Assembly (NCBI GenBank): GCA_015680685.1
Contig: MNCI01012642.1
Coordinates: 524,810 to 588,809, forward strand
Length of the DNA: 64,000 nt
Direction: 5' to 3'
DNA from: Gnetum montanum
Lineage: Eukaryota; Streptophyta; Gnetopsida; Gnetales; Gnetaceae
A program made the position numbers and the translations under genes. Shown piece by piece: positions 10,747-21,990 of this stretch. Positions within the stretch are counted from its first letter, which is position 1. The number at the start of each line of letters is the position of its first letter. The notes beneath the pieces are model-generated. The model was not told the origin of the DNA. It worked only from the letters and a program-made list of their open reading frames with translations, and searched no databases.

Positions 10747-11672
10747 TGATGAGTGGCGAGGTACCCCTACACTCAACCATACAAAACGAGTGTCGCATGA
10801 ATGATCCGGTCGAACTCCGCAGATGGACTAGTTGTGGCACCTAAACAGTTATCCTTAGGTCGCAGTTCGTTGTCTTCCCACCTAGACTGGTATTGTATAT
10901 TTGTCACATATGGTTTAGTCCAATGTGAGGTGTATGATGTGTTCCTAATCTATGCTACTCCTGAAGACAGTGGAAAATAATATTTAACTAAGCTAAGCTA
11001 GGAGGAAAAGGGTAAGAAAATCTAATCTAGCCTAAGTGCGGTGAGTAACCAATTCCTTGATCAACCGTACACATCTTGGACCTCGTGCATGACTACCACT
11101 GGGACTACCAAGCATAGATCCTAGGTACACCACTGGGATTACCAAGCGTAGATCCCAAATGCGCCATTGGGTTACCAAGCGTAGATCCTAGCTACACCAC
11201 TGGGCTACCAAGCAGTCACACTTAAATGCTCGTAATCAAGTTGTACTCATTCCGTGTTCTAGGAGTTTAAGGGTAAGAGAGAGAAAACAGTAAATAACAT
11301 TAAATAAATAACAAATAAATAAATAACAAAGTGAATGCTACAATAATGAAGTAATCTCGATCTTTATTGTCGGTCATGTGCATGTCCAAGTACGACACAC
11401 TCGAATAAAGACATAGTACAATTACATTCACCACACTGCGGGCAGACACAGGAAAAAATCAAACTCTGGAGGGATCAAACTGCCAGAGCTTCGCTACTCT
11501 AAAAATGGGATCCTAAACAAGGGAGAGTCGCGTCTTATTTATAGATATGGTGGCAAACTACGATATCGCATACACGATATCGTAGGGAAGACGCGATATT
11601 GCGGATGCGATATCGCGGGGGATGCGATATCACGTACGCGATATCGCAGCCTATGCAAATTACGTCTCATTA
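10747..11672 (-). repeat. R2 5' LTR
   Basis: Pairs with 5275-6163. The sense start is now TAATGAGACG (TG mutated to TA). It holds the GATATC-type palindromic repeats at about 11560-11650, a TATA-like box on the sense strand near 11535-11545 (CTTATTTATAG on the plus strand) and about 35 bp more than its partner near 11238-11270. Confidence 0.88.
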
Positions 11673-11773
11673 GAAGGTGTATATAATTTGGATGACATGG
11701 ATGGGGTAAATAAAAAGAATTTGATTGTAATAATGTCTAAGGGTAAAGAACTTAACTTAACCAAACCAAAAGA

Positions 11774-11826
11774 TATGCAAGTGGGTCCTCCCCAAAGTAG
11801 GCACAAGCCTTTTATGCCCTTGCATA
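11774..11826 (-). ncRNA. Conserved foldable RNA block, R1
   Basis: Sense arms TATGCAAG (11819-11826) and CTTGCATA (11774-11781) pair over 8 bp. Hairpin AGGC-TTGT-GCCT and hairpin TGGG-GAGGA-CCCA lie between. See the R2 entry for the shared design. Confidence 0.5.
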
Positions 11827-11829
11827 ACT

Positions 11830-13080
11830 TCAAACTAAGGAGTCCATGGGCTTCATGGATGATTAATGATTATGGAAAGTTAAGTGCAAAAACCTGAAAG
11901 TAACTGACTAGGAAACTGGACACATCAAACTAGAACATTGAATCAAAACATGAAACCAGTAGCGAGGTGAGACATGGAAATCATAGATGGATGACAGAGA
12001 GAGTGAAATGGAGTTCCTAATTATGGTCACATATAGTCCCTTGTGGAGTTTGTGATGAAATGACTTGGTAAGATCCATCCTTAGTCCAGATCAAAACCAA
12101 CCACTTTCAGTGACTTCACATCGACATTCTAAGGCAAGTCCATCCCTTGAGACACAAGAATGCTCCCACAAAACAACTACCATTCCAAATAGGAGAGAAG
12201 GTAGGAAGTGTGAAAGGGCCTTAGAGGAGACAAGACAAGTCTCATAACTAGTGCTTGTAGCCCTTTTATTTAGTCTAAGTGCTGTGCTTTGAATTCCCAT
12301 GTTTTTTTTGAATGGAAACCACACCATGCAAAGACCCATCCGATTTTTTCATTTATTTTGTCCAAGGGATATGCTTTGAATCCTCATCTCTTTTTTTTTT
12401 GTTTTGTTTTTGTGATAAGGACCACACCATGCAAGGACTTATTTGACTTCCTATTGTGAAATGATGTGGAACAGTGAGAAGTTTACGAGAACACTCTTGC
12501 ACATAGGAAAACAAAAAAGCATAAAGAACACTACATCCCTTTGAAGCCACACCCTATCCAAACTTTTGATTCCTTCCCAATTTTAGAAACTACACAAGTC
12601 ACCAATTTATTAAAGTTGTATTAATGAAAAAGAGACAACATGTTTCCAAAACAAGAAAAACCATAGAGTAAGTGGATGGGTGGATGATGTGGACTTACTG
12701 CCTGTTACATGAAAAGAAACCATGTCCTAGTCATTAGTATTGACCATCAAAGTCAAAAACCAGACATCAACAATCAAATTACAAATGAAACATACCACCA
12801 TTGAGTATTGCATTACCATTGTATCTGCCACCTTATTAGCAGAAAAAGTAGAGAAACACACCAAACATAAGCAAATATAACCATAAAAGAGAGTAGACAA
12901 TTGATATTAAAATATATTAATGATGGTATAAAACAAAAACTAAGAAAAGACTAATAACCTTAAAAATACAAATATGTAAATCAAAAAATGTAGAATAAAG
13001 AAGATGAAAATAAAAAGTTGTAAAACCAAAAATGTGTAAAACAAAAAAAAAATTCAAAAACTAAGGAGCCACATAAAGTG
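11830..13080 (-). other. R1 noncoding spacer after pol
   Basis: About 1.25 kb between the foldable block and the end of integrase, without usable ORFs. It is conserved in order with R4 (38630-39879) and R3 (27610-28795). A motif pair, CTTTGAAT followed by ACCACACCATGCAA, occurs twice here (12287-12332 and 12374-12436), twice in R4 and once in R3, so it duplicated within the R1/R4 lineage. The part next to integrase is very A-rich on the plus strand. Confidence 0.6.
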
Positions 13081-13960
13081 TTAGTATGGGTGGCCATCTC
13101 CCCCATGACTAAGTTGGAAGGGAGAGATCCAAAAAATTGAGCATGGTTGTCCATCTGACGAGGTGTTTATTGCATTGGTTGGCTTGGGCTCATGGAAAGG
13201 TTTTACTTGTTGGATGTTGACTAGTTGTTTCTTATTTGGGCTATCAAATTTGTAGAGGATCATGGCCCCAGATGGAAAAGTCTCATCTATGATGTAAGGT
13301 CCTTTCCACAATGTTTGAAATTTGGTTCGCTAGGGTACATGTGCAGGATTCCAATAAAGAACCTTATCGCTTGGTTGAAACTTAACTTTTCTTATTTTGA
13401 GGTCCTGGCATTTCTTGATGCCTTATGCATTTCGTTAGATGACAGGAACATTAACTACTTTTTGTCTAACAAGTTGAGACTCATAAATCGTTCTTTTTGT
13501 GCTAGGCTTAGATCTAGGTCAAGGTCATAGGTCATGGAGAGTGTATGGAGCTCGGATTGGATAGGCAATGTTGGTAATTTTCTGTACACAAGCTCATAGG
13601 GAGAATAACCTATGGGAAGCTTTCATGTGGAATGATAGGCCCAAAGGGCATCATTTAATTTAGTACTCTAGTCCCTTCGGTATTTGCTAATGGTATGCAT
13701 TAAGATTTTTGTAATCTCCTGATTAGTGATTTCAACTTGATTGTTGGCTTGGGGGTGATATGGTGTTATGAGTTTATGTTCAACCCCCAAGTGCTACATC
13801 AGTTTCCAAAAAGTGGCACATGTAAAATGGGTTCCATTGTCAAAAATTAACACATGAGGTACACCAAACCTGTTTACGATGTTCTGTTGTATAAATCAAG
13901 CAGTAGTGGTGGATGTACAGTCAACGACGGTTGTTACTTCTGCTCACTTGGTACAATAGT
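13081..13960 (-). pseudogene. R1 integrase remnant
   Basis: The C-terminal end is clear at 13311-13081: MWKGPYIIDETFPSGAM, then LVNIQQVKPFHEP and stop, matching the R3 and R4 pol ends. Upstream (about 13560-13930) the core reads through a THF motif and HPQANNQ tract equivalent to the R4 sequence HPQANGQAE...NREITKIL. It begins abruptly near 13960, where the frame passes from protease-linker sequence into the middle of the integrase core. The zinc-binding HHCC part and all of RT and RNase H are missing. Stops and frameshifts abound. Confidence 0.75.
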
Positions 13961-14800
13961 AAATTGCTCCAATTAGTAGTGTCTTCAATTTAAGGGGCTC
14001 TTGTTTAAAGTTAGGAATTTCTAGCTCACCCCAATTGACATCATCATTTGCTCCTTCAAAGAGTTGGTGATGAACTTGCTCAAGTTCATCCATACTTACA
14101 ACGTACTTGTACATTAGGCCCTTCGTTGGTTTCATGCATAATGTACTACTACTAGTATTAGCTGTCAGCCACTGGGTGCCTTCTTATTTTGTGGTTGCTG
14201 CGTATAGACATCTCTGGATCTCAACTTCTGGTGCACACTGCTAGCATGTAGAGATAGATGTTTGCTTTACTAACCATAACTTTTGCACACAATGGCACCT
14301 TGAATCACTGTACGCGATACATGGAACTCTCTTCTTCTTGATCTTTCCAAACTCATTTTCTTTTGATATCTCTAAGGAAAGATCTCTAATGCCCATTTGG
14401 GCATCAACAGTACTTAGCCACGCCCTTCCCATGATGATTGGAAAGTCCCCCTTGTAGTTCTCCACTTTGATTACTAGGAAATCAATGGGATATGACCACC
14501 CACAAATGGTGGTGATGTTATCTTCAACTAGTCCTAATGAAATAGTGATGGACTAGTTTGTTAGCTCTAGCCGGATGTTGCTCTTCCTCAAAGGAGGAAG
14601 GTTCCTCATTGTGTACATCTCATGCAAGATCAGATTAACACTAAAACCAAAGTCAATAAGAGATTTGCAAGGCTCATTCCCAATAATTTGCAAGTAAATT
14701 AAGGGGCTTCTAGGATCAACTAATTTTTTGGGCAGGTTACTAGCTCGAATCCAATTAGATACAACATGTGTCAGCATTACAGTATGGATTCAAGAGGGGT
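13944..14800 (-). pseudogene. R1 protease and linker
   Basis: Aspartic protease region of pol. The motif where the catalytic Asp sits reads SLIDFGFSVNLI, against LLDLGSSVNLI in R3 and DLGASINL in typical Athila proteases. Downstream are GDFPIIMGRAWL (the I-x-G-R-x-W/F-L flap end) and KKKRVPC. The linker MDELEQVHHQLFEGA...EPLKLKTLL follows and is where RT should begin. Several stops break it. Confidence 0.75.
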
Positions 14801-17226
14801 TTTGGTTTGAAGGGGACTTAGATAGGGAGGAAATAGAGGAAGGTGAAGGAGCAGGGTTATCAACCACTAATGTATCTAAGAGCTTTGGTGGACTACGAGG
14901 TTGAAAGAAGGGTTTTTTCTTTGTTCATGGTTTTGACTCGTTGGATGGGTTAACCAATTGTAGGTTAACTACCCTCATAGCATTCCTTTACTATGATTAT
15001 GCAGGAAATTCACCCTACATGGACAGAGCAGGTGGTGATTATGCAAGAGGTGGAGGAGTAGGTGCAAGGAAAGGAGGTACATGAGGATAGTAGGTGCCAT
15101 CCCTCCTTGGATAGGTGATTGGTATGTTTCAAGAAGGTAGTGGTAAGATTGGTAAGTAGCCATATGACCAGAGGAATTCCTTGGAGATGAAGGTTGCTAA
15201 ACTTAGTAACCATAGGGATCTGGTTGCCAGTAAGGGTATTGTTGTCTTGTAGGTGATAATGCCCACAATTGTGGTTGTTGCCACTATTGATACAATTCAT
15301 AGGGCTATGGAGGAGTTGCACTTGGATAGTATTGTTATGGTTGGTGGAACTGTTGATGATTGGCTTGTGGATAAGGCAATCTTTTGAGTGTTTGCCTTTG
15401 TGTAAGTTGTGGATGTAAGGCATACACCCTAGATTCTTGCAAGTGTGATACAATTGGATGGATGTTCATATTGGCAAACATCACATCCATCATCATCATT
15501 CGAATCACTATCTGCAACCATCTCTATAGCAACTATTTTACCTTTACCTTTAGATTTGGCATGTTCAGCTTCCTTACATCTCCGATGCTCTTGCTCACCA
15601 CTTTGCTCCTTGAACTCTTTAGCAATTTTAAAAATAGCTTGACACTTATTGTCCATGGAGTTCCATAATTGATCAAGCTTAGTTGTAATTTCTAACTACA
15701 ATTTTTGGAATGTTAAGGTTTTCTGATTCACCACCTCATCTTTGGTAAATTCATCCTCACTATCACAAAATCTAACCCCCTTCTTTTGAATAGAAAGGTC
15801 TCTATTGTATTCTTCTGCACTTTCACATTTTCTCAGCTCTCCCTCTTCCTTAGCTACCTGCTCAATTAATCTTTGAATCCAACGGGCATTCAATTCTGTC
15901 AATCTCCCTTGGGCATAGATGCCAAGGATTTTCCTGGTTTCAGACCATAACCCATCTATGATATGGTGAAGCTGATCAAGCTGAGAGTATCCATGGCTAG
16001 GACACCTATGCAATAGAGAGTAGTAATGGCCAATAGTAGCATCCAAGGGCTTATGACTCCCTTGTTTCCACCCTTGAATTTGCTTCCTTAGATTAGATAC
16101 CCGTGAGTATGTTTGATATTTTTCATTGAATAGTTCCAACATTGTACTCCACCGCCTAATTGATTTTGGTTCCAAGAATCGATACCAACTTTCTGCTTCC
16201 TTTATAAGTGTCCTTGGAAATAATTTTAGCTTTTGCCAGTTATTTTCAATATTTTGTAAGGCACATGCATCTTGGAAGACCTGGAGATGATTTTGTGGAT
16301 TAGCATCATATCCTCCCTCAAACCGAGGGATGTTGTCCATATTTAGCCTCTTTATTATACTATCCTTCACATGCCTTGTTGGAATCCTCATAGCCTCTGC
16401 AATGTTCAACATGCCTCGAGTAGCAAGTAGGGGTTCATCAAGTCCATGATGGTGGTGCCTATAATGCTCCTTACTAGCCCTTCTTTCTTGATGATGGGCC
16501 TCTTTGGATTGTCCATGTCTTTGGTCATGATTGTCTTGATAGACCCTTCTATTGTTTTAGTCCCATCGATTGCCTCCATCATGATTATTTCTTCTATGGC
16601 CACGATCTGAACCTGATGAAGAAGAAGATGATGATGAAGGGGAAGAAGAAAGGGAACTTGCTCTATGCTGACGCCTATCACCCTTCCTTTGATGCTCGTG
16701 ACCACAATCACAATCAAGATCTCCTTTATCCTCCTTTTCTTGACTTGCTTCCCTAGATCCATTCTTATCATTGGATCTATTTTGACTAGAACTTGGATTG
16801 TACATTTTGGTTAAGGGCTCTTTGAACAAAATCAAAGAGAGGAGAATCATCAAAGAAGTGGTCGCCTTCATCAATTGGACCAAGCAAAGTCCTTCATAAG
16901 CTCATGCTGATGCTCTAGCTGACGATCCCTTAATCTTTGTACTTTATTGGGATGATAATCCCTTGAGTTGGGATCTCGCATCTCATATTCTCCATGGAAA
17001 TGTTGAAGCCCATGTCGTGCTAGCATTAATTGGAGCATTGCTAGAACAGATCGATCAAGTTGCAACACAATGTTGCCTTCCGTGTCGTGCCACGCATCAA
17101 TTCATCTTGATGTAGGATGAAGGTAATGTTTGATACATACTCATCAGGATGAGCATATACCACTTGGTATTGTTGAGGTACTTGAACTGCCCTGGGTGGA
17201 GATGGGCTCCTATGAGAAGAAGACAT
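14801..17226 (-). pseudogene. R1 gag, broken
   Basis: Starts MSSSHRSPSPPRAVQVPQQ at 17226, about 145 nt inside the primer site. An N-terminal part with VVYAHPDEYVSN and HQDELM is followed by a Ser/Arg/Asp-rich region with a run of serines (about 16600-16680). The capsid core is at 16412-15696: FEGGYDANPQNHLQ, WQKLKLFPRTL, WYRFLEPKSIRRW, NEKYQTYSRVSNLRKQI, LLHRCPSHGYSQLDQLHHII. The knuckle CDVCQYEHPSNC is at about 15465. The rest (15430-14800) is Pro/His/Thr-rich and leads into protease. Gag and pol probably formed one reading frame, as in related elements; now broken into at least six pieces. Confidence 0.8.
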
Positions 17227-17370
17227 TTTGTGTTAATAAACAGTGTGCAATTAAAATTTATTTTAATGATAATAATGATAATTCTTATTTTCGTAGGATT
17301 TGACACTTAGGGTTTGAACAATGAGGGTACTAGATTTCACTAGGCTTAGATAGCACATGAAGAATTGCAG

Positions 17371-17388
17371 TCCCTAGCAATGGTGCCA
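17371..17388 (-). promoter_or_regulatory. R1 primer binding site
   Basis: Sense TGGCACCATTGCTAGGGA, one base from the 5' LTR end. Complementary to tRNA-Asp with four mismatches, all C-to-T or G-to-A type. Confidence 0.75.
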
Positions 17389-17389
17389 A

Positions 17390-18334
17390 TGATGAGTGGC
17401 AAGGTAACCCTACGTCCAACCATACGAATCACAAGCATTCATGTGTAATCCAGTCAAATTCCGTAGACTGTAATTACTAAGTACACTAGAGCTAACTGGT
17501 GTGTGTGTGTTGTTCATTCGTTGTCTTCCCAGTCCCACTTGTGGAATGCAATTGTATGGTTAAGTGTGACTAAGGCATATGATTTTTTATTGTTTTGTGT
17601 TTTTATGGAATTACTCACCTAGAACAAGAATAAAAGTAAGAATGATTAAAAATAAAAGTGATTAATTGCTAAGAAAACTAAAGTCTAATCTAGCCTAACA
17701 TAAGTAACTGTTCCCACTTCCCAGACACATCCTAAACTTCATGCAAACACTGCTGGGCTGTCAAACGCTAATCGTTTTTGAGCTACCAAGTGTCACACGT
17801 ATGCTCAAAGGGGTTGTGCTTGTGTAATTTAACAATTTGCTTAATTGATCAAAATGAATTGTTGTGTTAATAACACGCATGTAAAGTGCATAAAATAAAA
17901 TAAAATAAAATATAAATGCATAAGAAAACAAATCTCAAGTGTTGTAAGGATAAATCAAAGAGCTCATCTTTATTGCCAACACAATGATGTGCTTAGGTAC
18001 ATCAATGCTTAAATAAAGATTCGTTTACACTTAGACCTCTTGCTGCAGGCACTTGGAAAATATTCTAACTTTCAAATAGACAGACTACAAGAGTTTCGCT
18101 ACTTGATTGTTAAAAAACTTTCTCCTAATTGTGTGCTTGGGTGCTGTATTTATAAACTTGAGAGTAACTGCTCTAATAATTAGAGTAACCGCTCTAATAA
18201 TTAGAATAACTGCTAGAGTAACTACTCTAATAATTAAAATAACTGCTAGAGTAACTACTCTAATAATTAGAATAACTACTAGAGTAACCGCTCTAATAAT
18301 AACCACTCTAATAGTTAGAGTAACTGCTTCATCA
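17390..18334 (-). repeat. R1 5' LTR
   Basis: Plus strand TGATGAGTGGC to GCTTCATCA, 945 bp. It pairs with 3820-4664; a TATA-like GCTGTATTTATAA (plus strand, near 18142) marks the promoter side. Confidence 0.85.
18160..18325 (-). repeat. AT-rich minisatellite at R1 U3 start
   Basis: About eight imperfect copies of a 20-22-bp unit built from CTCTAATAATTAGAGTAAC, a near-palindrome. The 3' LTR has only two to three copies, which accounts for the difference in LTR length. The open frame here is a by-product of the repeat. Confidence 0.75.
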
Positions 18335-18365
18335 AGGGTGATGTCAAAAACTATGTTAGACTAGC

Positions 18366-18425
18366 ATGATGTTGGGATCAAACCCATGTACATCACAAAC
18401 CACATGCTCTAGTTATTGTGGGCGT
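18366..18425 (-). repeat. tRNA-like box A/box B relic
   Basis: Minus strand has ATAACTAGAGCATGTGG (box A-like) and then GGGTTTGATCCCAAC (box B-like) about 25 nt later. It suggests a SINE or tRNA pseudogene relic right beside the R1 5' LTR. Single copy in the window, no folding acceptor stem seen. Confidence 0.35.
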
Positions 18426-18889
18426 AAGATTCTTAACATAAGATCAATAACAAATGATAGGGTGAAAATCTTCCACAAGTGCTACCATTATCTTATTTTG
18501 ATACAAATTTTGGTATTAAGCTATAGCTCTTTATCTCTTTTTGCTATTTTAAGTTGAAGCGTGAATGTTAAAAAGTGATGTATATTTTGTTAGCACTAGG
18601 ACCTTCCTCCCTATCAATAATTAATTTTCTTCATTATTTATTCCAAGTATCAATTATAAGTCCTAAAATCAAAAAGTGTTTTTCTTTCTATTTTTTTATG
18701 ATATCTAATTGTGTTAAACTTATGATGTATTTTAAATTTTCTTTATTCATTGTTAATATTTTTTTGGGATTCAAGACCCTATTTTAAATTTCACATCGAA
18801 TTAAAAAAAAAAATGACATTGGGAGGGTGATGAGGCATCATCGTTTTGTTAAAATAAACGAACAAAGATGAAAAATAAAAATATTCTAT

Positions 18890-19499
18890 CATTGTACGCG
18901 AAGAGAAAATCTAAATGCGGGGTACAAACAACGAGATCGGAATCGGATCGAGGAAAGAAGATTCCCATCCGTCACACCGTTTGACCAAAATCCCATTATC
19001 ATTATTGATCTTGCTATTTGCTATTCCTGTGCAGCGAACCGGTAAAGCGGCCGATTCGCCGCCTAAAGATGCCCAAAAAATTAAAACACCTTTCTTTGTT
19101 CTTAAAAAAAAAAAAAAACACATATTCCTCCCATAGAAATATAGATCGGTCATCTGGCATGAAAACTTAAAAAGGAAGCAAGGAAAAAAAACCAAAGAAA
19201 ATCTACGAGTGGTAGACAATTGCCCTGGAAAAAATTACCAGACAATAAATGGAATCATGGCTTTTTCAAAATTAAAACGTACACACTAAAAAGATTCGCA
19301 TCAAAACAAGAAGCAACGGTCGCTGAAGGACAGGTGTACAAATCTGTGAATCCGTGTGAAAGATCGTCCTCAGAGAACGCCGAAGCAGACGAGACCAGGA
19401 TTGAAGAGAGTTCTTAGATCTCGTTCTGCATCGGCGTATCTTACTCTCTCGCTCGCTCTTGTTTTTGTAGTTATTTTTGTTGCGTTGCGACAAGTAACC
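18890..19499 (+). promoter_or_regulatory. TCTP promoter and 5' UTR region
   Basis: Upstream of the TCTP start, CpG-rich patches (about 18895-19060 and 19330-19460) stand out from the CpG-poor surroundings, as at an unmethylated promoter. A pyrimidine tract, CTTACTCTCTCGCTCGCTCT, lies about 40-60 nt before the ATG; TCTP mRNAs of animals carry a 5' oligopyrimidine tract, so this could be a transcript start, but that is inference. A 15-nt A run is at about 19107. No clear TATA box was found. Confidence 0.5.
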
Positions 19500-21685
19500 A
19501 TGTTGCTTTACCAGGATATTCTTACTGGTTAGTATTAAGTCTGATCTTTCTATTGGTTATTGTTTTTCCTAATTTTTTGTTTTTCTCCTTCGTAAATTTT
19601 GTAAGAATCGAGATGTGGGTTTGTAGTTTGTATTGCCTTTTAGAAACCACCGTCTTTACAGGAGTTATTGTGTTTTTATTTTTGTGGTGTGTTGCTCCTA
19701 TTGTGTTTCAAGAACAGGGTTTTGTGGCTGCTCTATGTTTATTTAATTGTTGGCGTTCGAATTTGCATTCTGGATTTGAAATTTGGTAATAATCGCGTGG
19801 TGAATAGTTGTTGCTGTTTTTTGATGATGGCGATGTCGAATGGGTTCGCTATGTGTGATGGGGATTTATTTTATCGTTTGGATTAGATGGTTTTTGTGTG
19901 CTGGCTGATTTAGCAAATCGATTTTTGTTGGACTTGACTTTTCAGCATTTAAATTCAGCTGAAATTGCTACATGTATGTTGAAAGATTTGAAATTTATTT
20001 GCTACTATGCTTTTGGTTTGTTTGCGAAAGCTTTCAGCCTTGTTCATACGCGAAGTGGCGCCAAAACTATTTACAAGTTTAATATACCAGCAATATTACG
20101 TCTGTTAAAAAAATGCTGTTCCAAACTGAACTGTAACAGAATGGTTAAGCTCAGGTGGTTGCTATATTTCTGGGTGGTTTCTATGGTCGATAACTATTGC
20201 AACAGAGCACCAATTTTTCAGAGTTTGGTCCCTAATTTTGTCATGCCATGCCTGTAATATTTTGATTCAGTTCAGATGATGCTTAAGTACGTGAGTTCAT
20301 ACACTTTGTGGTGACCTTTGATGAAACAGCACAACTTGTTAAATCATACACACGTGGCTGAAAACGACGGTAGATATTTGACAAGTGATATCGTTATTTT
20401 GTTTCAATTTGATCTCCATTTTTATTTTTATAAATTCATTTTTTTTTATTTTTAGCTGAAAATAACAACTTTTCACTAGAGGTACCTCGTGTATGAGTAG
20501 GAGCATCTATCATAGCGATATTTTTATTATATGTTGTTTGATTGTTTCATTCTTTCGTATTAGCATGTGTTTGTATGTTGCTTTCATAATAATATTCTTC
20601 TGTTGTATAATTACCGGTTCAAGTTACTCGTTGGTCTCTCCCCAGAAGACTAAGCATAACAGAAACACCTCCTCATAATATCTATGTTACAAAGTTATGG
20701 TTGTGATTGTTCAACTGCAACGGGTAAATAGGATCAATGTGACCAAGTCATACGATTCAGGACTTTTTATGATTCTTGATTGATTGTAAGTATGCTAAGT
20801 TTGAGTTTGTTGGCAGGTGACGAGCTTTTGTCGGACTCGTTTCCTTATAAAGAGCTCTTTAACGGGGTTCTTTGGGAAGTTGAAGGAAAGGTTGGTTTTT
20901 GTTTTTATATTATTTTATGATTTCCTGAGAGAATAGGTGCATACTGTTTGATTTTCCTTTTGGAAAGAGGCTAGATTGTCTGGTCTACCATTGTTAATGT
21001 TCTGGTACTTTAACAGTGGGTTGTTCAAGGAGCAATCGATGTTGACATTGGTGCAAACCCTTCAGCCGAGGGTGCTGGAGAGGATGAGGGTGTAGATGAT
21101 CAGTCCCAGAAGGTTGTTGATATCGTGGACACTTTCAGGCTGCAGGTATCAGAAAGCTAGCTTAATTTCCTTTATGTTAAGGTTGCATTTTTTAATTTAA
21201 GTTAAGGGTGTATTTCTTTTTTTAAACATTATGAAAGAAAGGTGTATATTTTAAGTTAAGGGGGTAATTTTTTAAAAAAATTTATTTTTACCCTTCAACT
21301 GTGCAGGAGCAACCTCCATTTGATAAAAAGCAGTTCATGGCATACATAAAGAAGTACATAAAGAATCTTACTTCAAATTTGCCTGAAGATCGACAGGAGC
21401 ATTTTAAGAAGAATGTTGAGCCTGCCGTGAAATGGCTCATTTCTAAACTCAGTGATCTTCAGTTGTAAGTAATCAATTTTTTAGGAAATTATTTTTATGA
21501 ATGATCTTTGTTATTTGTTTTAAAGATCATTCGATGACATTCCTAATTGTTTCTTTTGGATTAACAGTTTCGTTGGAGAGAGCATGTCTGATGAAGGGAC
21601 TATTGTTTTTGCATACTACAAAGATGGGGCAACTGACCCTACATTTGTTTACTTTGCTGATGCACTTAAAGAAGTAAAATGTTAA
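19500..21685 (+). CDS. TCTP: Translationally controlled tumour protein
   Basis: Five exons: 19500-19527, 20817-20890, 21017-21145, 21307-21464, 21568-21685 (28+74+129+158+118 = 507 nt, 168 aa plus TAA), the usual plant TCTP length. All four introns are GT-AG (1289, 126, 161 and 103 bp). The protein starts [10 protein letters not shown], then [12 protein letters not shown]; the TCTP signature is at residues 50-57 (GANPSAEG). Next come an acidic loop (GEDEGVDDQ), [11 protein letters not shown], the Lys-rich helical hairpin ([15 protein letters not shown]) and a C-terminus ending KEVKC, as in plants. No stop or frameshift. TCTP is a cytosolic protein with an Mss4-like fold; in plants it promotes cell growth and cycle progression and is linked to TOR signalling. 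A GTPase-exchange role has been proposed and is disputed. It is the only intact gene here, lying between R1 and R3 in a 5.3-kb island free of LTR elements. Confidence 0.97.
20057..20066 (+). promoter_or_regulatory. E2F-like site in TCTP intron 1
   Basis: GGCGCCAAAA contains GCGCCAAA, a perfect match to the E2F consensus (reverse of TTTSSCGC). It lies mid-way in the long first intron. One site may be chance. Confidence 0.3.
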
Positions 21686-21990
21686 ATAGTAGATTAGCAT
21701 ATGGGTATTTGATTTAGGTTTGCAATTAGGCCATGGGCCATTGTGTTAGGTTTCAATTGGGTTTAATGGGCATTGTGTTAGGTTTTAGTTGGGATCTCGG
21801 TTATGTTCCATGTTTGGGGAAAATGTACTTCAATCAAAAAATGTATGGTTTGTGCCGATTTGCAGGTTGAATACTGGTTTTAAAATTTTGTTTCTAATTT
21901 TTCATGGGTACATGATTTCTAGTTTTCAATGAGTACTTGGTTATGCTGTAGACTGTTTCGAATTTTATGTTGGCTTAGAGAATAAAACAA
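21686..21990 (+). other. Probable TCTP 3' UTR
   Basis: AT-rich, no ORF. A short diverged tandem pair, GGGCCATTGTGTTAGGTTTC (about 21736) and GGGCATTGTGTTAGGTTTTA (about 21767), is present. AATAAA at 21981-21986, about 300 nt after the stop, is a candidate poly(A) signal. Confidence 0.45.

Larger units (their letters stand above)
5275..11672 (-). mobile_element. Non-autonomous gag-only LTR element R2
   Basis: Complete 6.4-kb minus-strand element inside R1: LTRs 5275-6163 and 10747-11672, tRNA-Asp-type primer site, degraded polypurine tract, gag (10615 down to about 8240) and a short ORF3 (6931-6335). It is bounded by a perfect 5-bp duplication, GAAGG at 5270-5274 and 11673-11677. No protease, RT, RNase H or integrase motif lies between gag and ORF3. 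The same layout in R5 shows this is a family trait and not a local deletion. It carries a 601-bp assembly gap (8284-8884). Confidence 0.88.
3820..18334 (-). mobile_element. LTR retrotransposon R1, Athila-like, RT deleted
   Basis: Minus-strand element with paired LTRs (5' LTR 17390-18334, 3' LTR 3820-4664), primer site at 17371-17388, polypurine tract at 4665-4678, gag about 15000-17226 and a pol that runs from protease straight into integrase. R2 (5275-11672) sits inside its 3' noncoding part; without it R1 is about 8.1 kb. Flanks GAGGT (3815-3819) and AGGGT (18335-18339) agree only partly as a target duplication. Coding regions are full of stops and frameshifts, and the RT-RNase H block is missing, so the copy is dead. 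Confidence 0.85.

Noticed and set aside
18085-18364. Repetitive open frames on both strands
   Set aside because: They are translations of the AT-rich minisatellite in the R1 LTR, with periodic VTLIIRA-like peptides and no protein family.
18366-18425. Functional tRNA gene
   Set aside because: Box-like strings are present but there is no acceptor or anticodon stem pairing, so it is at most a SINE or pseudogene relic.
19898-20257. 119-codon open frame
   Set aside because: Lies wholly inside TCTP intron 1, has no recognisable domain and ordinary intron composition.
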